Shown: one piece after another, positions 1 to 10,011 of the stretch
Position numbering within the stretch: the first letter of the stretch is position 1
Layout of the letters: each line of letters starts with the position of its first letter
Assembly (NCBI RefSeq): GCF_000620085.1
Contig: NZ_JHVJ01000003.1
Coordinates: 248,001 to 312,000, forward strand
Length of the DNA: 64,000 nucleotides
Origin: Marinobacterium jannaschii DSM 6295
GTDB lineage: Bacteria > Pseudomonadota > Gammaproteobacteria > Pseudomonadales > Balneatricaceae
Reading direction: 5' to 3'
Notes under the pieces: model-generated
What the model was told of the DNA's origin: nothing
The model's database searches: none
What the model saw: only the letters and a program-made list of their open reading frames with translations
Program-made: the position numbers and the translations under genes

Positions 1-501
1 GCTTACGGCGGAACCCTGGACTGGGGCCTGACACCGGCTGACTACGCCGGCACTACCCTGCGTATGACACGCGACCGTCGCCTGATTGTGCGCAATCAGT
101 ATCGCTATGTACCGTGCTACGGCAGCAGTTTTGAAGAGCGCCAGAAGATCCGGCAGCAGCACCGGGAAGCGATGGATGTACGCTATCCGATGCTGAAAGA
201 CCTGCCGTTTGAGTACACCTGGGGAGGGGTCTGCACCTTGTCCCGTAACTACACCTCATTCTTCGGCGAGCTGGAGCCGGGACTGTTCGCGTCCTGTTGC
301 CACAACGGTGTCGGTGCCGCACGCGGGACTATCTCCGGAAAACTGCTGGCGGAACAGGCATCCGGTGGCGATTCGCGCCTGCTGCGCTATATGCGGGAAG
401 TGTCTGGTATGCCCGCATTAGTGCCGCCGAAGCCATTTCTCGGCGTCGGTGTTCGTGCCCGTCTGAAGATGGCGGAATGGGTCAGTCGCAGCGAAGTCTG
501 A
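1..501 (+). CDS. FAD-dependent oxidoreductase, DAO family (C-terminal part)
   Basis: The reading frame is open from the first base of the window, so the start and the N-terminal Rossmann FAD motif lie outside. The visible 166 residues resemble the C-terminal half of glycine/D-amino-acid oxidase-type flavoproteins (PuuB/OrdL-like). They contain the WGG stretch followed by a Gly-rich segment (HNGVGAARGTISGKLLAE) that in this family closes over the flavin, then a basic tail. Such enzymes oxidise the C-N bond of amines or amino acids; the substrate cannot be told from this fragment. A hairpin terminator follows the stop. Family assignment is fairly sure, function is not. Confidence 0.75.
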   Translation, partial: AYGGTLDWGLTPADYAGTTLRMTRDRRLIVRNQYRYVPCYGSSFEERQKIRQQHREAMDVRYPMLKDLPFEYTWGGVCTLSRNYTSFFGELEPGLFASCCHNGVGAARGTISGKLLAEQASGGDSRLLRYMREVSGMPALVPPKPFLGVGVRARLKMAEWVSRSEV

Positions 502-537
502 TCCAGTCCTCATCTCAGTGCGGGTGCACGGAGCCTT

Positions 538-560
538 GGCCTGCACCGCAGGCCCTTTTT
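538..560 (+). terminator. Rho-independent terminator after the oxidoreductase
   Basis: Seven-base stem GGCCTGC/GCAGGCC with a 3-nt loop, followed by C and five Ts. It lies 37 bases after the oxidoreductase stop and before the cupin gene, separating the two transcripts. Confidence 0.75.
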
Positions 561-625
561 ATTCCATGCCGGTGCCAGCATTGCGCTGTCACCGGCGTTA
601 AAAATCTGGTTAAGAGAACCATTCG

Positions 626-982
626 ATGACCAAAGCAAGACTGATTAAACACAACGAACTTGAGTTTCAACATCGGGGCGGGCCGCCGGGCAGCGCTTCT
701 GTGGCCCGTGCCGTGGGCCCCGATATCAGCAACAGTATGGCCGCCGGTTTTGCCCGTTTTGATGGCTGCGAGATCAGCTGGACACTGTTGTACGATGAAG
801 TCATCGTGGTGATGGAAGGAACTTTCCGAATCCGTACCCCGGAAGCGCTGCTGGAAGCGAAGCCGGGGGATGTACTCTGGTTACCGGACGGTACCGAGTT
901 GAAATATGAAGGTGAGCAGGCACTGATCTTCTATGCCGTGCATCCGGGGGACTGGAAAGAGCGGTTTGGCATCGAACCCTGA
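626..982 (+). CDS. EutQ-like cupin domain protein
   Basis: A 118-residue single-domain cupin. The strand pattern and the phrases SWTLLYDEVIVVMEGTFRI and KPGDVLWLPDGTEL match the two cupin motifs of the EutQ-type family. EutQ itself has acetate kinase activity in ethanolamine utilisation, but stand-alone cupins of this type occur outside eut operons and often lie beside amine-oxidising flavoproteins, as here. The metal-ligand His/Glu set is poor (Y-D-E-V in motif 1), so catalysis is uncertain. There is an AAGAG sequence ahead of the ATG. The family is reasonably clear; the role is unknown. Confidence 0.7.
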   Translation: MTKARLIKHNELEFQHRGGPPGSASVARAVGPDISNSMAAGFARFDGCEISWTLLYDEVIVVMEGTFRIRTPEALLEAKPGDVLWLPDGTELKYEGEQALIFYAVHPGDWKERFGIEP

Positions 983-1120
983 AAATACGCTACCCCGTTG
1001 GCAAGCGCCTCTCGTCTGACTATTGATGATATGTCGGAATGAAGGTGCTGAGATTCAGCACTGTCCGGGACTACGAAGCATCACTTCACAACGCCAGTTG
1101 GGGCGCCGCGATGTCAGGTT

Positions 1121-1993
1121 TCAAATACAGGGGGAGTCGTAACTGGCTAATTCGGTATCCGCAGGAAGCGATATCTTCTCCGCCCTGCGGTCTGCGTCGA
1201 TCTGACGTCGGTATGCGGCAGGTGTCAGGCCCACCATCTTCTTGAATTCACGTGTCAGGTGGGCCTGGTCATAATAGCCGGCGATCAGCGCCTGCTCACT
1301 CAGGCTGGTCTTCTGACTGCTGGCTTTAATGACCTGCCGGGCCCGCCCGACGCGGGCAACCTGGCAATAGCGCTTAGGTGTCATTCCTACCTGATGGTTG
1401 AAAAGGCGTTCCAGCTGGCGCTGGCTCAGGCAGACCTGTGCTGTTAGCTGATCCAGCGTGTGGGCGGGCGCGCATTGCCGCAGCCAGTTGACCGATTTCT
1501 TAATCGCCGTATGGACCTGATCGGCTGCGCAGAGTCGTTCCAAAAGCCATCGGTTAAGACAGTGCAGGCGTTGCTCGATCAGGGGGCGTTCGGCGAGTTG
1601 CTCGTGCAAGCTGTGCCAGTGTGAAGCCTGCCAGATATCGGTTGCCGGAAGGATTTCCTGAAACAGTTCGCACATGGGTTGCTGAACGAAAGGGTAGGCC
1701 ATCCCCGGGTAAAAATGGATGCCGATCATATCGATTCTTTTGCCCGGCATAAATGCGGTGGTCTGAGTCGTGGGGCCGCGGTAGAGTGCCGCATCGGTGA
1801 ATGGCTGCTGATTCAGGCAGACCGCATCGGAAAAGTTCAGGATCAGACAGCTACCGCCGTCACCCGGCAGGTATTCTGTCGTGCGGCTTACCGCGGCCAC
1901 CGGTCTGGATATCGTCCAGTAGTGCTTGATAAAGGGGCGCAGCGCTTCAGCCGGGTGGTGGAGCTGGAAGTTGAGATAGGATCTGTCCTTCAT
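1121..1993 (-). CDS. AraC family transcriptional regulator
   Basis: A 290-residue regulator with an N-terminal DUF6597-like sensor domain (about residues 5-150) and a C-terminal double helix-turn-helix of the AraC/XylS type (about 175-270). The latter is recognisable from LSQRQLERLFNHQVGMTPKR and the closing FKKMVGLTPAAYRR. A longer frame opens at a TTG at 2059, but it would run through a GC-rich hairpin. The ATG at 1993 gives the usual start just ahead of the sensor domain. The gene lies 90 bp downstream of the AhpD-like gene on the same strand; that pairing is common for this AraC subgroup, so it may control its neighbour. Confidence 0.85.
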   Translation of the reverse strand: MKDRSYLNFQLHHPAEALRPFIKHYWTISRPVAAVSRTTEYLPGDGGSCLILNFSDAVCLNQQPFTDAALYRGPTTQTTAFMPGKRIDMIGIHFYPGMAYPFVQQPMCELFQEILPATDIWQASHWHSLHEQLAERPLIEQRLHCLNRWLLERLCAADQVHTAIKKSVNWLRQCAPAHTLDQLTAQVCLSQRQLERLFNHQVGMTPKRYCQVARVGRARQVIKASSQKTSLSEQALIAGYYDQAHLTREFKKMVGLTPAAYRRQIDADRRAEKISLPADTELASYDSPCI

Positions 1994-2039
1994 CGAATAT
2001 GCCCGGTGGTTGCTGTGAAGGTGGTGACAGTGTAACACC

Positions 2040-2057
2040 GGCCCGGAAAGCCGGGCC
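2040..2057. terminator. GC-rich hairpin, possible terminator of the AhpD-like gene
   Basis: GGCCCGG-AAAG-CCGGGCC, a perfect 7-bp stem between the stop of the AhpD-like gene (2084) and the AraC start. There is no U-tract on either strand, so termination is not certain. It could instead attenuate read-through into the AraC gene. Confidence 0.4.
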
Positions 2058-2083
2058 AATGTTCGGTCACTCTGAGTTTCTGG

Positions 2084-2548
2084 TTAATCTGCGGCTTCGA
2101 GCATTGCGTGATCTTTAAAACTGATCGCGATCCGGTTCCAGCTGTTAATGGTCACGATGGCTAATGTCAGGTCGACCAGTGCTGTTTCGCTGAATTGCTG
2201 CCGGGTTTGCAGAAACAGCTGATCGCTGATCTCTGTACTGGCAATCAGGGTATTGGCCTCGGCCCAGGCCAGTGCGGCCTGTTCCTTATCGCTATAGAAG
2301 GGACATTCTCGCCAGACGCTAAGGCAGTAGAGGCGCTGCTCCGTTTCTCCGTCCTTGCGGGCTTCCCGGGTGTGCATGTCGATGCAGTAGGCGCAGCCAT
2401 TAATTTGCGATACCCGCAGTTTAATAAGGTGCAGTAATGACTTCTCCAGAGTGCCTTTAAGCTGGCATTGTGCGAGGTATTTTTCCAGCCCCATCATGGC
2501 CTGAATCGCTTCGGGAGATTGGGTGTGATAATCCAGACGTTTGCTCAT
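2084..2548 (-). CDS. AhpD-like carboxymuconolactone decarboxylase family protein
   Basis: A 154-residue protein of the AhpD/CMD alkylhydroperoxidase-like family. It carries the diagnostic CAYCIDMH motif (CxxC plus His), the redox-active dithiol that reduces peroxides in AhpD, with ARKDGETEQR following as usual. The chosen ATG has GGAG seven bases upstream; a longer frame starting at 2623 has no such site. Members often act as cytoplasmic peroxidase-like proteins under an adjacent AraC or sigma regulator, which fits the neighbour at 1121. The true electron donor and substrate are unknown. Confidence 0.88.
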   Translation of the reverse strand: MSKRLDYHTQSPEAIQAMMGLEKYLAQCQLKGTLEKSLLHLIKLRVSQINGCAYCIDMHTREARKDGETEQRLYCLSVWRECPFYSDKEQAALAWAEANTLIASTEISDQLFLQTRQQFSETALVDLTLAIVTINSWNRIAISFKDHAMLEAAD

Positions 2549-2637
2549 AACTGACTCCATTGCATGGTTGAATGAAGCCAGCTTAAAGTGGCGCCGGACT
2601 GCAGGATTGTATAATTCCGACATGCTCGCAGGAACCG

Positions 2638-3561
2638 TCAGGCCGGATCAGGTTCCCGGGCAACCAGGGTGCAGTTTCGGCCGCGGTCCTTGGCGGCATA
2701 GAGGATCTCATCTGCCTGCGCCAGCAGGCTGTTCTGCATGAGGTCGGTATCGTCCGGGTCAATCAAGACAACGCCTATGCTCATGGTGATCTCCAGCGAC
2801 AGCTCATCGATCTCGAACGACTGATCCGAGATGGCGTGGCGAATGCGTTCGAACAGCTGAAACCCCTGGGTATGTTCCGCAGTCAGTACGATCAGAAACT
2901 CTTCACCGCCGTAGCGGCCGATATGGTCATAGGGCCTCAGGGTCTGGCTCATCCGTTTCGAGACTTGTTGTAACACCTGGTCGCCGGTGAGATGGCCGTG
3001 GCTATCATTTATCTGCTTAAAATGGTCTACATCACAGAGGCCGATGCACAGTGGCTGATGCTGGCGCTGGCTCCTGGCGACCTCCTTTGTCAGTGCATCC
3101 ATCACTGCGCGCCGGTTCATCAGGCCGGTGAGTTCATCGTGATTGGCCTGATACATCAGGTGGTCTTTCATCCGCAGCAGTTCCTGCTGCAGCTCAAGCA
3201 TCCTTTTTGCTACCTGCAGCCGTGCTTGCAATTCTGCGATCTCAAACGGCTTTGCGATGTAGTCATTGGCACCGGCACCGAGTCCTTTAACAATATCCTC
3301 AGTCTTGCTGCGGGCCGTCAGCATAATGATAAAGCGAGGCTCATCGCCGGCCTGCTGGCGTACCCGCTGGCAGAGGGTCAGTCCGTCAATGCCCGGCATC
3401 TCCCAGTCCAGCAGTAACAGCTGTGGCGCATCATCTTGCTGCAACAGTTGCCAGGCCTTGAGTCCGTCTTCAGCTTCAACAGGATCAAACCCCCATTTAC
3501 GGGTGACCGATGCGAGTATCGTCCTTGATGTCAGATCATCATCAGCTATCAGTAGCTTCAA
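2638..3561 (-). CDS. Response regulator with GGDEF output (diguanylate cyclase)
   Basis: 307 residues. An N-terminal receiver (about 1-120) has the acidic pocket IADDD, phospho-acceptor LLLDWEMPG and switch KPF. It is followed by a short helix and a GGDEF domain (about 140-300) with the catalytic motif RYGGEEF. RPYD stands five residues before GGEEF, so the allosteric I-site is intact. PleD/WspR-like enzymes of this layout make c-di-GMP from two GTP when phosphorylated. The ATG overlaps the stop of the hybrid kinase by 4 bp, so the two are translationally coupled and the kinase's Hpt domain is the obvious phosphodonor. Confidence 0.93.
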   Translation of the reverse strand: MKLLIADDDLTSRTILASVTRKWGFDPVEAEDGLKAWQLLQQDDAPQLLLLDWEMPGIDGLTLCQRVRQQAGDEPRFIIMLTARSKTEDIVKGLGAGANDYIAKPFEIAELQARLQVAKRMLELQQELLRMKDHLMYQANHDELTGLMNRRAVMDALTKEVARSQRQHQPLCIGLCDVDHFKQINDSHGHLTGDQVLQQVSKRMSQTLRPYDHIGRYGGEEFLIVLTAEHTQGFQLFERIRHAISDQSFEIDELSLEITMSIGVVLIDPDDTDLMQNSLLAQADEILYAAKDRGRNCTLVAREPDPA

Positions 3562-6500
3562 AGTACTGCCTCTTCAATTTCGGCTTTTAGTTGCGTAAAT
3601 CGGTTTTCAAGCTCAGCAATACCCCGCTGGAGGCTGCTTAACTCACCGCTTTTTCCGGCGTTTTCCAGCTGACCGGCCAGCTGGGCGAGTGCGCAGCCTC
3701 CGATATTGGCTGAGGCACCTTTAATCTTGTGAGTCAGGGAGATCGCCTGCTCAAAGTCGCCGGAAGTCAGGTATCTTCTGAGCTGATCAATCTGTGTGGT
3801 CATATCGCTGATAAAGCCCTGTGCAACATTGCGGATAAGTTCGGGGTCATTGAGCAGGCGTTCGCTCATGGCGGAGTAATCAAATATCACGGGCAGCGTT
3901 TCTGCTATATGGCTGGTTTCGCCGGCATCCGTGTTTTCAGGTTTATCAGTAGTGTCATCTTCTCCGGATGCCGCTATCGGTAACCACTTGCGCAATGCCT
4001 GCACAAGATGCTCCGGTTCGACCGGTTTGCTGATGTAATCATCCATACCCGCCGCCAGGCAGCGTTCCCGGTCGCCCTGCATGGCATTCGCCGTCATGGC
4101 AATAATCGGTATATCCGGATTGGCGGCCTGGGTCAGGCCACTGCGAATACGTTGCGTCGTTTCATAGCCATCCATCTCCGGCATCTGGCAATCCATAAAT
4201 ACCAGGTCAAATGCTTTCACACTCAGACAGTGCAAGGCTTCCTGACCATTCTCCGCGATCGTGACCGAGAGGCCGAAACTTTCCAGTATTCCACGGGCGA
4301 CAAGCTGGTTAGTCGCATTGTCCTCCGCGACCAGCACCTCTGCTTCGAAGTGATTTTCATCTGTGCCTGACAGCGAGGGGGCCAGCAGGGTATCCGACGG
4401 GATATGGGCTGTCATAAGCAGGCTGTTAAACAGTTGAGACTGGTTGATCGGCTTGCTGACAAAGCCATCCAGGCCATAGCTGTTGAGGTTTTTTAACCGG
4501 CTACGCACCGAGTGCGCCGCCATCAGGACGCATTTGAGTGTTGCGAAGGCAGGGTCTTGCTTCAGCGTCTGACAGAAATCCAGGCCGCTTTTTTCCGGCA
4601 TCTGAAAGTCGATTAATGCGGTTGTAAATGGCTGCCCGCATTCGAGCGCCTGTTTCAGTAGCTGGCTGGCGCTTGCCGGAGTCTCGGCCAGAGACGCCTC
4701 AGTGCCCCAGGCACTCAGCACATCGGCCAGCAACTGGCGGTAAGTGCCGTTATCGTCCAGCACGAGGATTTTCTCATCCTTAAGGGAGGGCAACGCTTCG
4801 GAAATCCGTCCCTTATCTGAGTTTTCCAGCTGGATGCTGAACCAGAACGATGATCCCTTGCCTGATTCGCTACTGACACCGATCTCCCCATCCATCATAG
4901 CAACCAGCTGTTTGCAGATAGCCAGGCCAAGGCCGGTGCCGCCATATTTTCGGGTGGTGGAACTGTCGGCCTGGGTGAATCGTTCGAACAGGGCCTGACG
5001 TTTCTCTTCATCCAGCCCGATACCGGTATCGGTGACAACAAAGCGCAGTGTCGAGGAGTGCTCATCCGAATGCACACATTCATAGAATACCGAGATTTCT
5101 CCGTGTACCGTGAATTTCAGCGCATTACTGAGCAGGTTAGAGAGGACCTGTCGAATCCTGACCGGATCGCCCTTAAACCACTGATGCCAGACAGGGTTCG
5201 CAGGGCAGATCAGCTCCAGTCCTTTCTCATCGGACTGTGCAGCAAACATTGCCGCGATATCTTCGATCAGTAATCCCAGGTCAAATTCGATCGACTCCAG
5301 GTTAAGCTTTCCTGCCTCGATCTTAGAGAAGTCGAGGATGTCGTTGATGATACTCAGCAGGGAATCTGCGCTGCGCCTGACCGTTTCGGCGTACTTCTGC
5401 TGTTCGGGGGCAAGTGCCGAATTGAGCAGCAGGCTGGTCATGCCGATGATGCCATTAATCGGGGTCCGGATTTCATGGCTCATATTGGCCAGGAAATCAC
5501 TTTTGGCATTGTTGGCGGACTCGGCAGTCTCTTTGGCCCGTTGCAGGGCCAGTTCGGCCTCTTTGCGTTCAGTAATATCCAGGTGGGTACCGATCATCCT
5601 TCCCGGCGTTCCCTCAGACTCCCACTCCACGACCTGTCCCGTCGCCAGAACCCAGACCCAGTGCCCGTCCCGGTGTTTCATGCGGGCTTCGCAAATATAG
5701 GTGTCGCTTTCGCCGCGCCAGTGTTGTTCCAGCAGTTCGCCTGATCTTTTCAGATCTTCCGGGTGGGCAAACTTTATCCAGGTATCGATAGAGGTGGGCG
5801 AGATCTCCTGCAGTGTATAACCGATGATTTCAGCCCATCGCTCGTTGAAGCTGACGGTGCCGCTTTGTACCTGCCAGTCCCAGATGCCTACACCGGTACA
5901 GTTAATTACCAGCTGGATCTGGGTTTTACTTTCAGCCAGTGCAATCTCGGCCAGTTTGCGCTCGGTAATATCGGTGCGTATGGAGACGTAGCTCTGGATG
6001 GTACCGTGAAGATCCTTAAACGGCACGATAGTACTGTGCACCCAGTAAAGGCTGCCGTCCTTACGCCGGTTACAGATCTCGCCACTCCAGACCTGTCCTG
6101 CGGTGATGGTTTTATAGAGCGAGTGGAAAAATGCGGGGTCGTGATAGCCGGAATTGAGAATCCGGTGGTTTTCACCGACCAGTTCGCGCGCACTGTAGCC
6201 ACTGACGGATGAAAATTTCTCGTTGGCAAAGGAGATCGTACCGTTAATATCCGTCACCGACACCAGTGCATGCTGGTCCAGCGCAAACTTCTGCTCCTCA
6301 AGTTCCGACAGGGCTGCTTCGCGTTTGGCAATTTCGATATCGAGGTAATCGATGGATGTCATATTGCGCTGCAGGTTGCGCGCCATCTGGTTGACTGCTT
6401 CCGCCAGCTGGCCAATCTCATCCCTGCCCAGGGTCGAGATGCGATAGTCCAGCTGGCCGGCACCGATTCTTTCTGTGCCACTGTGAAGTAACTGGATTCT

Positions 6501-7442
6501 CTTCAGCAACCCTTTGCGCAGCAGGGCATATAGCAGTAACCCCATTAGCAGACTGGCCGCCACGGTCACCTGAATAATAGTGTCGGTTATCTTGTTCAGC
6601 GGGGCCAGTGCCTGAATCTTGTCGTAAACGACAACCAGGTTACTGACACCGTTCTCCAGTTGCAGCGAGTCGGTTTTCCAGATCAGGTCGCTGGACGGGA
6701 CAAAGTAATCACCTGAGCGGTATCTGTCCTGATTACGGGATAGCTGATTAAACTCATCGAGCAGAATTCTGTTGTCAGAATCGGTCAGAAGGGCCGCGAC
6801 TACTGGGTTTTCAGTCGCATTGAGATCCGAGACATCGGTCCTGAGAATCTCTGAATTTACCAGGGTCCAGTTGATCGCCAGTACTGCAAAGCCCTCGGTT
6901 TTGCCATTGACTCTGATCGGTGCGGTAAACCACTGGGTCAGGCCTTCCGGAAGCTGGAGCAGCTTGCGGAAACTGTCCGATACCGGAGGGCCAGGCATAG
7001 CGCTGGATTTATACTGCCGGCTTAATCCCGGATGAGCGCCGATATTTTTAAGCAGAAGCTGCTCGCCTGCCAGGCGGGAGCCATCAAAGCGACGGGTGCT
7101 GGCTGCAAAGACCTCAAGCGTCGGATCGGTAATGAGCACGTAATCCAGGTATTTATAGGTCGCGGTAAAGTTGTTTAGCAGCTGATTGATCCCGCGACTG
7201 TCTCCGCTATAGAGTGCCTTGTGCAACTGCCGGTTGCGGGTAACGATCATCGATGCCTGGCGATAACGTGATTCTTCAGTTAACAGCTGAGTGCGATTGA
7301 ACCGGACGTTTGCATTCAACTGGTGTTCAATCTCCTTAAGGACTCCCTTCTTGGTCTCACTCAAGGTGAAGTAACCCAGGCCGCACATCACAACAGCCAC
7401 CACCAGAACGCCGGAGAGGACCAGTTTAGGAACCAGTTTCAT
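3558..7442 (-). CDS. Hybrid sensor histidine kinase (HAMP-PAS-PAS-HisKA-ATPase-REC-REC-Hpt)
   Basis: 1294 residues. There is a TM helix at about 5-28, a periplasmic sensing region to about 285, and a second TM at about 287-307. Then come HAMP, two PAS/PAC domains (about 385-500 and 510-635), and HisKA with [13 protein letters not shown]. The HATPase has all boxes (NALKF, DTGIGL, GGTGLGL). Receiver 1 (ALIDFQMPE) and receiver 2 ([12 protein letters not shown]) keep Asp and Lys. The C-terminal Hpt has HKIKGAS. This is a complete BarA-type multistep phosphorelay. It sits 15 bp after a periplasmic binding protein and overlaps the REC-GGDEF gene, implying ligand sensing through the binding protein and output as c-di-GMP. 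Confidence 0.95.
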   Translation of the reverse strand: MKLVPKLVLSGVLVVAVVMCGLGYFTLSETKKGVLKEIEHQLNANVRFNRTQLLTEESRYRQASMIVTRNRQLHKALYSGDSRGINQLLNNFTATYKYLDYVLITDPTLEVFAASTRRFDGSRLAGEQLLLKNIGAHPGLSRQYKSSAMPGPPVSDSFRKLLQLPEGLTQWFTAPIRVNGKTEGFAVLAINWTLVNSEILRTDVSDLNATENPVVAALLTDSDNRILLDEFNQLSRNQDRYRSGDYFVPSSDLIWKTDSLQLENGVSNLVVVYDKIQALAPLNKITDTIIQVTVAASLLMGLLLYALLRKGLLKRIQLLHSGTERIGAGQLDYRISTLGRDEIGQLAEAVNQMARNLQRNMTSIDYLDIEIAKREAALSELEEQKFALDQHALVSVTDINGTISFANEKFSSVSGYSARELVGENHRILNSGYHDPAFFHSLYKTITAGQVWSGEICNRRKDGSLYWVHSTIVPFKDLHGTIQSYVSIRTDITERKLAEIALAESKTQIQLVINCTGVGIWDWQVQSGTVSFNERWAEIIGYTLQEISPTSIDTWIKFAHPEDLKRSGELLEQHWRGESDTYICEARMKHRDGHWVWVLATGQVVEWESEGTPGRMIGTHLDITERKEAELALQRAKETAESANNAKSDFLANMSHEIRTPINGIIGMTSLLLNSALAPEQQKYAETVRRSADSLLSIINDILDFSKIEAGKLNLESIEFDLGLLIEDIAAMFAAQSDEKGLELICPANPVWHQWFKGDPVRIRQVLSNLLSNALKFTVHGEISVFYECVHSDEHSSTLRFVVTDTGIGLDEEKRQALFERFTQADSSTTRKYGGTGLGLAICKQLVAMMDGEIGVSSESGKGSSFWFSIQLENSDKGRISEALPSLKDEKILVLDDNGTYRQLLADVLSAWGTEASLAETPASASQLLKQALECGQPFTTALIDFQMPEKSGLDFCQTLKQDPAFATLKCVLMAAHSVRSRLKNLNSYGLDGFVSKPINQSQLFNSLLMTAHIPSDTLLAPSLSGTDENHFEAEVLVAEDNATNQLVARGILESFGLSVTIAENGQEALHCLSVKAFDLVFMDCQMPEMDGYETTQRIRSGLTQAANPDIPIIAMTANAMQGDRERCLAAGMDDYISKPVEPEHLVQALRKWLPIAASGEDDTTDKPENTDAGETSHIAETLPVIFDYSAMSERLLNDPELIRNVAQGFISDMTTQIDQLRRYLTSGDFEQAISLTHKIKGASANIGGCALAQLAGQLENAGKSGELSSLQRGIAELENRFTQLKAEIEEAVL

Positions 7443-7457
7443 GATAGGAATTCCTGT

Positions 7458-8465
7458 CTAATCAACGAGTCTCACCATTTCTTTGGCTTGCGGAGAAAGT
7501 TCGATATTGAGTTTTTGCAGGCTGGATCGGTTGGCGAGAAACAGGGGAGGGTTCTGATATTCTGTTTGCAGGCTGGCGGGGGCTACCTTGTCTTTTAATA
7601 TTCGGGCGGCTTTGATGCCGGATATTTTTCCCAGGGTATAAAAGTCGGCGACCGGGCCAAAGGCCGAGCCGTTAATGATGCCGGCCTTATTAGAGCTGAG
7701 AATCGGAATCTTGTGCACGAGAGAGATTTCGATCAGGGCATCTTCTCCGCCATTCTGGATAAGCGTGTCTGTGGTGGTGATCAGCAGATCCGTCTTGCCT
7801 ACCAGCGAGAGAGCCATCTGCTTCAATTCGTTAATATCCGATGCTTCCTGATCGAAGGTTTTGATACCTGCCCGCCGCAGCAGTCTGATCAGGTTGGCGC
7901 TCTGGATCTTTGAGTTTGGCTCGCCTTTACGATGGAAGATCGCAGCGCTGCTGGTTTGCGGCGATATTAACCTCAGCAGCTTAAGGTACTGTTGCAATGG
8001 CACATAGTTGCTGGTGCCAACCAGGTTATTACCTGAATACTCAAACGATTCGATCAGGCCTGAATCGGCAGGATAAGTGACGATAGAAAAAACGATAGGG
8101 AGGTCATTGCCAACGATCTCTTTGACGACAGAAGTCCCGGGAGTGGTGAGCGAGTAGATCAGGTCGACTTCCCGGCTGAGGAAACTGTGAACAACCGTTC
8201 TCTGGGTGATCGTATTGGCGGCCTTTTCACCTTCCAGCAGGGTCAGGTTGTCACCTTCAATCAGCCCGGCTTCGGCCAGCCCGTCCCTGAAGCCCCTGAT
8301 ATTGTCGGGGTATCCGCTCCACACCGCCATGCCGATAGTGTAATGCTCGCCAGCCTGAGCGAACGCTGCTGTCATCAGTGTTGCCAGCAGCAATATAGAG
8401 CGCAGCAGGTGTTTTAACAGCGTATCGGCGAGTCGGAAGGGGATACTCTGTTTCACTGGTCGCAT
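7458..8465 (-). CDS. Periplasmic ABC-type substrate-binding protein, probable sensor partner
   Basis: 335 residues with a long N-terminal signal segment (hydrophobic about 20-36, cleavage near AQAGE). The mature part matches the ABC_sub_bind family (PF04392, TrpX/YtfQ-like two-lobe fold), with IGMAVWSGYPDNIRGFRDGL at the start and the GSAFGPVADFYTLGKISG region near the end. No permease or ATPase gene lies nearby. It is instead the first gene of an operon with a hybrid kinase and a diguanylate cyclase, so it more likely presents a ligand to the kinase than feeds a transporter. AGGGAA lies upstream of the ATG. The ligand is unknown. Confidence 0.85.
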   Translation of the reverse strand: MRPVKQSIPFRLADTLLKHLLRSILLLATLMTAAFAQAGEHYTIGMAVWSGYPDNIRGFRDGLAEAGLIEGDNLTLLEGEKAANTITQRTVVHSFLSREVDLIYSLTTPGTSVVKEIVGNDLPIVFSIVTYPADSGLIESFEYSGNNLVGTSNYVPLQQYLKLLRLISPQTSSAAIFHRKGEPNSKIQSANLIRLLRRAGIKTFDQEASDINELKQMALSLVGKTDLLITTTDTLIQNGGEDALIEISLVHKIPILSSNKAGIINGSAFGPVADFYTLGKISGIKAARILKDKVAPASLQTEYQNPPLFLANRSSLQKLNIELSPQAKEMVRLVD

Positions 8466-8662
8466 AATGATTTCCCTATCATATCTGGTGATTCCGTCCG
8501 CAAGCGCAACAGTCTGCTGCGATATCGTGACTTGCTTAAGGCAGCAACCTGAGCCTGCCCGGAATCCGAGTGCGGACTTGAGCCAATTTCATAGCAGTAT
8601 AGACTCCCCGCAAGGGTTGGCCTACTTTGAGTCAGTCAACGATTAAACAGAGGCAGGGGTAA

Positions 8663-8995
8663 ATGGTTCAGGATGATCGCGATTTTGTGGCAAAGCGAAA
8701 AAGGCTGATTTCCAGCTGGCCTGCGGTGGGAATTGCATTGATCGGCCTTATCGTCGGGTTTAGTCTCTGGCTGTTTTTCAGTTCACGCTGGCTGATCGAT
8801 CCCTGGTTTGTGATGCAGCAGATTCAGCACGATCAGATCAGTCTGACAACGCTTCAGACCATGGCGTTACTGTTGCCGGTGATGTTTCTTGTATGTCTGA
8901 TCCTACTGGCGCTGATCACCTTGCTGGCGTTTGCCGCTTTCGCCAACGAAAAACGCTTAATAAGAATTATCACGGCCAGTGCCGGGTGCCTGTAA
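8663..8995 (+). CDS. Small two-helix membrane protein, unknown
   Basis: 110 residues, preceded by AGGGG a few bases before the ATG. Two clear hydrophobic spans are at about 22-40 (VGIALIGLIVGFSLWLFF) and 68-92, joined by a polar 25-residue loop rich in Gln and Asp. The C-terminus is short and basic. I do not recognise a named family. It is followed 60 bp later by the pentapeptide-repeat gene on the same strand. Confidence 0.65.
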   Translation: MVQDDRDFVAKRKRLISSWPAVGIALIGLIVGFSLWLFFSSRWLIDPWFVMQQIQHDQISLTTLQTMALLLPVMFLVCLILLALITLLAFAAFANEKRLIRIITASAGCL

Positions 8996-9054
8996 ATACT
9001 GTTTCTAGCTGTCTACACTGTGGCCTTCTATCAGGCATAACATGGAGACGTTGT

Positions 9055-9390
9055 GTGATTAAACTGAATAACGCAAACATCACGGGTTCGGATTTTGATG
9101 ATGTCAATCTGTCAGGAACCCGCTTCGACAATGTAAACCTCAGCGCTTCGAGCTTTCACTATGCGACCATGAAAGGCTCGGGCTTTGACGATATCAACCT
9201 GTCGCAGTGTCGTTTCAACAATATCCGGGCTGAAGCGGTCCGGTTTACACGAGTCAATCTGTCCGGGGCGGTACTGAAAGATTGTTGCCTGAAAAATGTG
9301 GTAATAGACGGCTCGGAGCTGGAGGGTATGACCATCGAGGGGATTGCCGTGAGCGAGCTGCTCGACAGCTATCGTCGTCATAATCCCTAA
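9055..9390 (+). CDS. Pentapeptide-repeat protein
   Basis: 111 residues built almost wholly from A(D/N)LXX-type pentapeptides: GSDFDDVNLSGTRFDNVNLS and similar units to about residue 95. These predict a right-handed quadrilateral beta-helix. An upstream frame opens at 8893, but the GTG at 9055 has GGAG seven bases before it and begins just ahead of the repeats, so I prefer it. Many such short proteins have no known role; the gyrase-protecting Qnr/MfpA proteins are about twice as long, so that role is not claimed. Confidence 0.8.
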   Translation: MIKLNNANITGSDFDDVNLSGTRFDNVNLSASSFHYATMKGSGFDDINLSQCRFNNIRAEAVRFTRVNLSGAVLKDCCLKNVVIDGSELEGMTIEGIAVSELLDSYRRHNP

Positions 9391-9474
9391 GCGCCGGGAT
9401 ATCTGTTAGAATCCGCCGCTGATCTCCTTTTAGGTGCCTCAGGCACTGCATTCATTATCTGTCAGGAATAATCT

Positions 9475-9942
9475 GTGACCAAGAACGATATCCTCTGCCG
9501 CCTCTGCAAGCTTTTCGATTTTGATGCGACCGCCGCCAGTGCAGTCTTTGCTGCGGCTGATCATGAAGTATCTCCGGAGCGGGTAGCCGACTGGTTCAAA
9601 AAGCCGGGAGAAACGGGTTGTCGTAACTGTGACGACAAGGATCTGGCGATCTTTCTCAATGGCCTGATTAATACCCGACGTGGACGCAAAGAGGGGGCTC
9701 AGCCCGTACCCGAAGAGCAGCTCAGCAATAATATGATATTTAATAAGCTGAAGATCGCACTGAACCTGCAGGCAGATCAGCTGATTGAAATGATGGCGGC
9801 GGAAGGGATCGAGATGAGCAAGCATGAACTCAGTGCTTTGTTCCGCAAGATCGATCATAAACACTACCGCCCATGCTCACAGCAGCAGCTGGCGGCTTTT
9901 CTGCGAGCCACAGAGAAGCACCTGGCCGGCAACAAAGGCTGA
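9475..9942 (+). CDS. DUF1456 family protein (YehS-like)
   Basis: 155 residues with two similar halves. Each has the DUF1456 pattern: ND/NN-I-L-K-L-ALNL then a short helix and a closing LxxFL. These are seen as MTKNDILCRLCKLFDF and SNNMIFNKLKIALNLQADQ. E. coli YehS is the family reference and has no established function. The start is GTG with CAGGAA upstream. A strong terminator hairpin follows 18 bp after the stop. Confidence 0.88.
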   Translation: MTKNDILCRLCKLFDFDATAASAVFAAADHEVSPERVADWFKKPGETGCRNCDDKDLAIFLNGLINTRRGRKEGAQPVPEEQLSNNMIFNKLKIALNLQADQLIEMMAAEGIEMSKHELSALFRKIDHKHYRPCSQQQLAAFLRATEKHLAGNKG

Positions 9943-9960
9943 GCGGTTTTAGCTGAACAC

Positions 9961-9989
9961 TGACGGGCAGATGCAGGATCTGCCCGTCA
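9961..9989. terminator. Bidirectional hairpin between yehS-like and cytochrome b561 genes
   Basis: Perfect 12-bp stem TGACGGGCAGAT/ATCTGCCCGTCA with a 5-nt loop, between two convergent genes and followed by an AT-rich stretch on the plus strand. It is well placed to end both transcripts. Confidence 0.8.
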
Positions 9990-10011
9990 ACTTTATTCTG
10001 ACCGGGTCAGG

